Assembly (NCBI GenBank): GCA_949592205.1 | Contig: CATIUR010000004.1 | Span: 91,224,337-91,288,336 of the forward strand | Direction of reading: 5' to 3' | DNA length: 64,000 bases | Source: Helichrysum umbraculigerum | Lineage: Eukaryota > Streptophyta > Magnoliopsida > Asterales > Asteraceae | Shown here: positions 56,363-64,000 of the stretch, one piece after another | Position numbering within the stretch: the first letter of the stretch is position 1 | How the letters are laid out: every line of letters begins with the position of its first letter | The notes under the pieces: model-generated | What the model saw: only the letters and a program-made list of their open reading frames with translations | Database searches by the model: none | What the model was told of the DNA's origin: nothing | Translations under genes and position numbers: made by a program

Positions 56363-57937
56363 TGGTTTGCGTGAAGTATATGCAAATAAATACGTAACAA
56401 GTTTTAAATCAAGGAAATACTAAATAATACTTTATCACACAATTCAGGCAAGAATAACCTGTTCGTATAATATAGCTTTTACAAGTAAGTCCAGGTATCG
56501 AACACAGGGAACGTGTGTTAAAATAATTAATTTATTCCACAATTAATATTACAATTACAATTAATTACAATTAGTATTACAGATAAGGGGGTACGTTTTA
56601 ATTCCGTATGAATTAATTATATTGATACTGATTCGCAATAACCTAACTCAACTAAGATTCTAGGAACAGATAGATATACTAATTATAGAGAGAAGAGTGT
56701 ATTTATTTAAACTATCTTTAACCTAATCTTATGATTCTCCTGTATATTTATTTTATCGTTGATCAATCTATCGGTGATTTCACTGATGTAAATAATCCCT
56801 TTAATATAAAGGCAACTACCGTTTATTATTAAAGAAAAGTATATGCTATAGAGAATATCTCTTCTTAACATATCTCACGAGAATAATATTCTGTTAAACC
56901 TATCAACTATTTATTATAACTTTGTAGGCAACCTTGTAGTATACAAGCGTTTATGATTACCACATCAATTATATTATTAAGTCTTAATGTTCTTCCACTA
57001 TCTCTTTAATATAAAGTCTCCAGCTCATAATTTAATTAAATTATAATATATAATCTTAACTAAATTCTGTAAGAACAACTTAATTATATAACCAATACAA
57101 TTATCAGGAAAGTATAATAAATAAGCAATAAATCAATATCAACGTAAATATAAATTCAAATCATAATTTCAATTAACATTCATTTAAATAAACACAATAA
57201 GAAACTTAATTCATATCAAAACTAAGTAAACAATATCCAAAATATGATTAAGTAGTATACTTACAAAATATAAGGATAAGAAACCAAACCCTAATGATGA
57301 ATAAGCTCTTCTAGGGTTAAAAACCTTCAAACCCTAGCTCCTTTAGCCTCCAAATTCGAATTCTAAACGAACCTTAAATCCTAAAATCGAATTTTGATTA
57401 TTGAAATCGTATATGATTTAGTCTAACCTAAGCCTATATTTATAGTTTTCAAAACCGCCAGTCCAACCGCTGGTTGGAAGTTCCAACCGCCGGTTGGATG
57501 TCTTGGAGTCCAAGTCTAACTCTGCGATCTTCTGCCGCCTTTAATTAAATATATTCAACCGCCGGTTGGGCTTTCCAACCGCCAGTTGGGCTTTCCAACC
57601 GCCGGTTGGATCTTCTTTCCAGAATCTTCCAATTTCGGGTTGAGCTTAATCTTGGGCTTCTTTCTTATCTAGACCGTTTTTATTCTCTTTTCTTGGCCCA
57701 ATTCTTCAATAATATCATTTTAATCTTCATTTGAAACTCTATCTTCTCAAATCTTCAATTCTTCTTGGTTTTTCTTCATTTCAGCTTCATTTTCGTTTCT
57801 TTCTTCAATTATTTATCTTTCACACCTAAATTGCAAATATAAACAAATTAAGTATCTAAATCTATAGAAATGCAATAAAAGTTCATAAAATATAGGGATT
57901 TATTAGTATATAAATATCATATTATTTGATGTTATCA
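56363..57937 (-). repeat. solo LTR inside the G3 coiled-coil ORF, 1575 bp
   Basis: On the minus strand it starts TGATAACATC and ends near CGCAAACCA. Flanks are ATCGC (56358-56362) and ATGGC (57938-57942), an imperfect TSD supported because removing it restores the host ORF frame. Its left end resembles the right end of the solo LTR at 35760-37409. It contains five CCAACCGCCGGTTGG-type palindromes (57463-57609). Confidence 0.75.
57463..57609. repeat. five copies of a 15-bp odd-centred palindrome
   Basis: Copies of CCAACCG-C-CGGTTGG or one-mismatch variants lie at 57463-57477, 57483-57497, 57555-57569, 57575-57589 and 57595-57609. Spacing is about 20 bp within the two clusters. Confidence 0.93.
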
Positions 57938-58260
57938 ATGGCCTAGCTCGGTATGAACTACTAGTGCGTCTAGCCACGAGTGGTTCTGAGTGGCTGCGAT
58001 GTGAGGGAAAGGCCCTTAACTCAATTTCATGTGGAGTTTGTCTAGATGATGAGTCTGCCATTTCTGTGGCAAGAACGTATTTGTGAGTGAGGCCTATCAT
58101 ATATATATATATACGTATATCATATAATAGCCTAACGTGTCTAGCACAAACATGTATGAGTCCCGGTTTTTCTCATGGTCAGAGTCAACTAGTGTATTCC
58201 TGTTCAACATAACCGTCTCAGCTCTTACATCATCTTTATTTAATTGTACATAGTTGATTA

Positions 58261-61112
58261 TGAAACGCCCCAAAATCAGAACCATTTTTTTTTTACCAAA
58301 CACTGAAAACACACTCTATTAGGTCCCACATCTAAAATATGACATTATAGACTCGTTATATCGTTCCCTTAATCAAATAGTGACTCAAATAACAAAAATG
58401 TGAATTTACAAGAGATTCCCCAGGAATGACTCTCATTCCTCAGGAATCAGACATGCTGTTAACACTTGGATTCGGATTCCCCAGGAATGACTCTCATTCC
58501 CCAGGAATCAGGGTTGCTGTTAGAACTAAATTTCAGATTCCTCAGGAATGACTCCGATTCCCCGGGAATCAGGGCTGCACAAACTAATACCAAAAACGAA
58601 TTTTCGACGCGCATAACTTTTTACTCGTAAACACTTAGACTCTGAAAAATTGCAGACACCTCCATAATGACAAAATGAAACTTTCTATTTTCGCACTTTT
58701 CCAAAATACACGTTTTACGAGAAAACGGACGTATAACCTCTTTTCGACCATTTAAATCTCTTTTTGACTACCAATCAAATCACAAACCACACACAATTAA
58801 ACTCTACTCTTTTGCACACTTATTTAACTCCACAAAACAAACTTGAAGCAAATAAAAACCAACCCATGACACCACCACACATTAAATTCACCACATGACC
58901 ACTTTCAACCCATTTTGACACCTTAATGACCCATTTCATAATTCAACCATTTTTCAACCAATTCAACACTAAACCCACATTTGTTTGACCAATTCAAGGC
59001 TATTGACAATGTGTCCACTTCACATTTGACCAACCAATCACATTCGACACTAAATCACTTTTCACCACTTTGACCAACCAATCACATTCGACACTAAATC
59101 ACTTTTCACCACTTTGACCCAAACCAAACCAATCATATGACTTCATACACTTGACAACTACATACACTAGACACCATAACTCTGTTTGACTTTCAAAGTC
59201 AACTACTATACATTGACCAACATATTTAATTTGAAAACTCATTGTTTGGGCGATTTACACAATTGAGCATCAAAACAACAATTCAAAAGAAAGAAGCATA
59301 TTCTAACCATAAGCATGCTCCATATCCATGTCACTAGCTTCTCATAACCCTTCTATCCACATGTCTCTATCAAAACATCAACCTACAACATAAACACTGA
59401 AACGGGTAAGCATAACTGCTTAGTGAGTACACAGGCAATCAAACAAGCAATACACATAACACTTAGCATATAACAACACAAATACATGAACACATAATCA
59501 CTGAGCTCTGAACACTGAACACTGAACACTGTACACTGTGTTAACCGCAGTTAACTCTCTGATCACCACTAATCCTTTACACATAATCATTAACCAACGA
59601 CAATCAATTCACTAATCAACACATCTTTTAACATAGTCTTAAACACACACATAAGAAACAAAACATATAACAAACACCCTTCACGTGATTGTATGATCCT
59701 CTAGCTCGGAAGCTATCCGGAAATACATACAACCAATTCATACACTGTTCACTACATAATCACTATTTAATCCACATATATCAACAAGTCATCTTCCACC
59801 CGATTGTGTAGCCTCTTACTCGAAAGCAATCCGGATCCAACACAATCGAATCATACACTATTCATCACCAATTCGTTTCCTTTACCTTTAAGAAAGTGAC
59901 AATCTCATTACTCGCTAATGAGATAATCACTACTAACTTTTCCAATTAACATGTATTCACATAACAATTAAACATAACAAGTAATTTAACACAATTAACT
60001 ATTATAAGCAATAAACATAAATAAACAAACATAACAATTAACTTTCCTTGATTGTGCAAACCTCTAGCCCGCAAGCTATTCGGTACTACACAACCAAATC
60101 ACCTGTTTAACCCCCGTATCACTCACCACAATCTCTTACACGACGATTTCACCATCTTGATCAACATAAGCATCCACTTCTTCAATCCCTATCATAAAGT
60201 ACATAACACATAACAACATGTTTAAACACTAATCAATCATCCACATAATCTCCTTACTTCCTCCCCCACTTTGATTACACTAGTTAAATCTTTAGTTAAT
60301 CACATTAAACTACTTCTTTAATCACTTTTAACTTTCACTAATCAAACTCTTACCACATAATATTCATCATCATAATCATACTCTATAAGTATCACTAGTT
60401 TCATAATTAAACTTATTAACATCATCTTAACATAAACTCTAGAATTACTCAAGAACACTAAATCATAATTTCTTCACTTTCATCATGTTATATGATTTTC
60501 AACAACTTTTATAACACTAATTAACACTAACTACACCAAATTAAACCATAACTTCAAGTTATAATCATGATTCTTCAAAACCCTCATAATTATTCAAGAA
60601 CACAAATCATAAATTCATCACTTCCAACATGTTATATAACTACTAACAATAATAAAAACACTAACTAACACTAATTCAATCAATTTCTAGCTTCAATTTC
60701 GGATTAAAACCCTCATTCATACAAAACCCATCAAAATCTCATAAAAACCCAAAACCCTAGGTTAAATCATGGAAGAATTCAACTTACTTGAGCTAGAAGA
60801 TGATGAAAGGAAGATTAATTCGAATATCTAAAGCTTGAATCATGAATTGAATTGAAGGAATTAGAAGTTAGAATCGTCCCTGAGGTTTTTCTTTTGTCTC
60901 TGGAACCAAATGAAATAATATGGAATAAACATAACTCATACGTACATATCTATATAAGTCGGCCTAATTATTTAATCCCCTTTAAACTCTACAGTCTGGA
61001 ACTGATAAAACGGTTTACGTTTTTCACTATATCTCGTTATCTACATAATAATATTTCGTAATAAAAATATATCCGTGTACGATATTAATTTCCTGAAATT
61101 TGGGGTGTTACA
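58261..61112 (-). repeat. large solo LTR in the G3 leader, 2852 bp
   Basis: TGAAACGCCCC...GGGGTGTTACA is flanked by GATTA (58256-58260 and 61113-61117). No PBS, polypurine tract or ORF is present. The minus orientation is inferred from TGTAACACCCC at the right end and a TATATA near 60955. Inside are a 61-bp palindrome array (58414-58570), a 44-bp direct repeat (about 59027-59116) and CTGAACA repeats near 59508-59532. Short ORFs are not credible. Confidence 0.85.
58414..58570. repeat. 61-bp tandem repeat with a 35-bp inverted repeat in each unit
   Basis: Three units start at 58414, 58475 and 58536. Each begins GATTCCCCAGGAATGACTCT and closes CATTCC(C/T)CAGGAATC or a near variant, so the whole core is self-complementary. 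Confidence 0.92.
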
Positions 61113-61236
61113 GATTAGGCTATGTTAAATTAAACTCGTATGATGTAATCCCTGAACCAGTCATACCTAATAAGGAAGTACTCCCTAACGGTCATAGTCT
61201 AGGCCCACTAAATGCAACCTAGTTCACTATAACCTT

Positions 61237-61252
61237 AGGCTCTGATACCAAT
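61237..61252 (-). other. primer-binding site of G3 (initiator tRNA-Met)
   Basis: AGGCTCTGATACCAAT on the plus strand, as in G1 and G2. Confidence 0.93.
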
Positions 61253-61253
61253 C

Positions 61254-64000
61254 TGTCGCACCCCCAAATTATGATGCGGAAGTAATTCGGGTCGGGGCGC
61301 GACTAATCATGGTAATCACAGCACAAAGATATATAATGAACGACTCTATATGCATCGTTTAACAAAATATATTGATAAATGTTTACATCAACTGAAGCCA
61401 TTACAATAGCCCGTGTTCAGAATATGAGAGATTTCAATACATAATTACTTTTACAAAATATAATAATGCAAGAAAATCTCTGATGTTTGCATGATGACTC
61501 GAGCTAAAAGTATCCTGATGGGCAGTCCAACCAACTGCTGAGTACCTGTGATACATGCTAAAAATGGTCAGCTAAAAGCTGGTGAGCTCACAGGTTTGTA
61601 TGTCAAAACATATCATATGAACCGCAAGATTTAATGTAATGATTTGCAATCAAGCAAATAAATGATGTATATACAGCCATGAGCACATAGTCTGAGCTTA
61701 ACTGAGGTGTCAGGATCCACATTCAAGGGCCTGATCGAGGGTGCCTCCCCACGAGTGCCTAATCTACACTCGCCTGAAAAAAATGCTAATGCGTCCGTTT
61801 GACCAGTTAGTGCTTGCTAACCCGGACGAGGATTGTCAATCCTATATGGTACCATACACTAACATTCACGCTACAGAAGTATTACCAAACTATGTTGTGG
61901 AGGACTTTAAAATGATTAGTTGTGAGAAACTCATGTAGTATAAAGCGTTGTTTTATACTTGCGTTCACATGTAAATAAAACGAGCAATGAATCACACCCC
62001 TGAGTGAAAAACAGTAAAATAGGGGCTATGAGACTCACCTAAGTCTGATGCGTTTATCTCAATAAATGTGTGTTGCTTAGCCAAGCAATGATGTCCGAAG
62101 ACTGTAACCTGAGGGCGTCCAAGATGCGCGTTGGTTAATACGTGAGTAGGTATCTCTAAAGATCACCTATGCTAGTTGCTCACACAACTTGTTATGTCCA
62201 AATACATTTGGTTTGTTTGTTTGTGTTTTGAAAATATGTACGGCCCGTTGGTGACAGTTTGTAATAATAATTCGGAAGTATTATTATTATATGTTTTCAT
62301 TGTATTGTATACTTAACAGAGTATATGTATATCATGTACAAGTATTACCGTATAAAGTTTGAATGTAGTAAGTGTTCAACACTTAAAAATATTTCCCAAG
62401 TATGTAAGTAGCGACACTAGGTTGAGTGTCGCTAGTTTGGCGACACTTAGTCAATTTTGGCGACACAAGAAGTAGTGTCGCTAGTTTGGCGACACTGAAA
62501 TTAATTATGGCCGACATTAGGCTTAGTGTCGCTATATGCGGCATTCAATTTATAGTAGCGACATTCGGTTAGTGTCGCTAAGGCGACACACGATTTGATT
62601 TGGCGACATTGGGCTAGTGTCGCTATCGGATTTGAGCCCGTAGCGACACTAGAATCTAACTAGTTTTCTAGGTTCGGGTTTGTGGTCAAACGTCCTCGGT
62701 TTGTCCTGAGACTTTTACCCAAGTCTTAAAATGGTTCATAAAGTTTATAAAAATTGTCGGTTCGTGTCGGGGTTATCCCGGAGTGTTTGTTTTTAAAACG
62801 CATCTTAAAACTTCAAAGTTTCATGATTTCGGTTTTGTCAGTTTGTTTCGCCACAAGTTTTCTACCATTTCTAGTCCACATCAATTCTCACAAAAATTAC
62901 CCACTAATCTTATATGTTTCTAGTTTATTACGTAATTTTTCCGGAAATAAAAGAGTTCATTTAGATAGGTAAATAAATTCGCGAAGGGACCGAACTCAGT
63001 TTTCGACAAATTCTGACAACAGTCCAAATATTCGTTTATGAATAAAAATTCGTAGATTTCTGGAAAGAGCCAAAGAATAACCTTTTGTAGAGATATTCCA
63101 TACGAAGATTTTGGTATGTGTTTCATGGTCTAATTCCACCTAGAACTCAAGTTATGGTCGATTTAGTGGATTGAGTTTTCTGGGACAGATTATGCATGTT
63201 TATATATGTTCTTCAAAAACGATTTTTAACACCAAGTTTAGACATAATCTAGTCAAATGAGCTACATAACATGTAAATACACATAATATAAGTATTTTAG
63301 AAGAGAAACAAAACCCTTACAATAATTGTAAAACCGTGGAGGAGAAGAAGAAGTCGTTGTGCTCGTTTTAGTGCGTTTTCTTGAATTCCGACATGGCGGC
63401 TCGTGGTGGCACTATGGTGGTGATATGGTGGTTGTAGGGTGATGTTGTGGTGGTCTTGTGGCTGGTCAAAAACATTTTTAGATAGAGAGTAGAGAGAAGG
63501 AAGAGCAAAAAGAGGGTTGAGTGTGATTGTGAATGTGTAAGAGTGATGGTGGGTGTTGGTTATTCACAGAAGCAAAGGAGGGGGTGGTAAAGGCTGCCAT
63601 CCTTGGCAGATTTCAGTGGGCCCCACCCCCATGTAGGTGCCTAAATTGTTCCCCAAAGTTATGCTCCGTGCGGTGTTCGTTTACCCGATCGTTTCGACGT
63701 TTATTTAGGCGTTTAACGTTTTATACACACGTTTTAAATAACGATTTAAATCTCGATGTTTTTATTTGATATAATTATTCTAAATACTTGAAAACACTTA
63801 TAGAAATGTTCCGTTAGTTTAACGGTCTCGATTTGCGCGCTCGTTTTACGGATGTTTAATCTCGTACATTTTAATTGGACGTTTTTCGTTATCGATTCAA
63901 GGTACGATATTTTAAATGAAAGTTTTACTCGAAATAATATATTTTAAATTTATAAAATATATTTTGGTTCTCATTGGATTATCAGGCACGTTCCTTTCGT
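61254..64000 (-). repeat. 5' LTR of G3, cut by the window edge
   Basis: TGTCGCACCCCC onward. It aligns with 32828-35570 of the 3' LTR, with scattered substitutions and small indels. About 300 bp are missing at the right. It carries the GCGACAC/GTGTCGC array at 62410-62651. Confidence 0.92.
62410..62651. repeat. array of GCGACAC/GTGTCGC inverted motifs (5' LTR copy)
   Basis: About 13 copies of the core GCGACA or its reverse complement in about 240 bp, many paired as GTGTCGCTAGTTTGGCGACAC. Better preserved than the 3' LTR copy. Confidence 0.9.

Larger units (their letters stand above)
55789..58061 (-). pseudogene. upstream coiled-coil ORF of G3, split by a solo LTR
   Basis: The start at 58061 (MADSSSRQTPHEIELRAFPS) lies in the same nucleotide context as in G1 and G2. 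It is interrupted after about 40 codons by the solo LTR (56363-57937) and resumes at 56362. Counting one TSD copy, the frame is kept across the insertion. The downstream part has heptad-rich VPTLAARVHRHESMLHDMEI and, after a TAG at 55899-55897, a tail LTSLLPQLNL like the other two. No enzymatic motif. Confidence 0.72.
58062..61236 (-). other. G3 leader, interrupted by a solo LTR
   Basis: The leader parts 58062-58260 and 61113-61236 match the G1 and G2 leaders. Between them is the solo LTR 58261-61112. No gene. Confidence 0.8.
32828..64000 (-). mobile_element. Ty3/gypsy Tekay-like retrotransposon G3 with four nested insertions
   Basis: This is a minus-strand element inserted in the G0 LTR. 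Its 3' LTR is at 32828-37534, its internal region is on either side of the Athila-like element, and its 5' LTR starts at 61254 and runs off the window (about 300 bp missing by comparison with the 3' LTR). It is homologous to G1 and G2 throughout, including the coiled-coil ORF. Its left TSD copy would be CAATT (32823-32827); the right one is not visible. All coding parts are broken. Confidence 0.92.

Noticed and set aside
60852..61061. 69-aa plus-strand frame
   Set aside because: Antisense in a solo LTR, AT-rich, no homologue recognised.

Overview
The window is a block of nested LTR retrotransposons from a plant nuclear genome. The evidence is Ty3/gypsy and Ty1/copia polyproteins, LTRs with 5-bp target-site duplications (TSDs), primer-binding sites (PBS) matching plant initiator tRNA-Met and tRNA-Asp, a PIF/Harbinger transposase remnant and a Stowaway-like MITE. 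The protein styles resemble those of Asteraceae genomes, but that placement is from general familiarity and was not tested. I see no functional host gene, rRNA, tRNA gene or CRISPR array.

Layout, left to right. (1) 1-5157: the 5' part of a minus-strand Tekay-like gypsy element (G1), cut by the window edge. (2) 5158-8650: the oldest sequence, with a PIF/Harbinger end, a MITE, and a decayed PIF/Harbinger transposase behind a TATA box. (3) 8651-9253 and 30593-32827: two parts of one plus-strand gypsy LTR (G0), split by a copia element and broken again at 32828 by gypsy G3. (4) 9254-30587: a minus-strand SIRE-like copia element with TSD TCTAT. It carries a five-exon accessory gene downstream of pol. 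Its polyprotein is split by G2. (5) 18191-25043: G2, an intact Tekay-like gypsy element with two identical 633-bp LTRs, TSD AATAC, a full 1482-aa Gag-Pol and an upstream 161-aa coiled-coil ORF. (6) 32828-64000 and beyond: G3, a decayed Tekay-like gypsy. It holds four insertions: a solo LTR in its 3' LTR (35760-37409, TSD TGTGT), a 13.5-kb Athila-like element (38004-51508, TSD GTCCC), a solo LTR in its coiled-coil ORF (56363-57937) and a solo LTR in its leader (58261-61112, TSD GATTA).

Insertion order read from the nesting: PIF, then G0, then copia and G3, then their inner insertions, with G2 probably the latest because its LTRs do not differ. G1 also cut into PIF sequence. All five coding retroelements (G1, copia, G2, G3, Athila) lie on the minus strand.

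G2 is the only element with all expected parts intact. In the others the reading frames survive largely as single frames broken by scattered stop codons, many explicable by C-to-T or G-to-A changes (for example CAG to TAG, CGA to TGA, TGG to TAG).

Three things deserve most attention: the spliced accessory gene inside the copia element, with a dense array of W-box-like motifs upstream; the coiled-coil ORF that precedes gag in all three Tekay-like elements; and short odd-centred palindromes, often in arrays, in the LTRs of essentially every family present.
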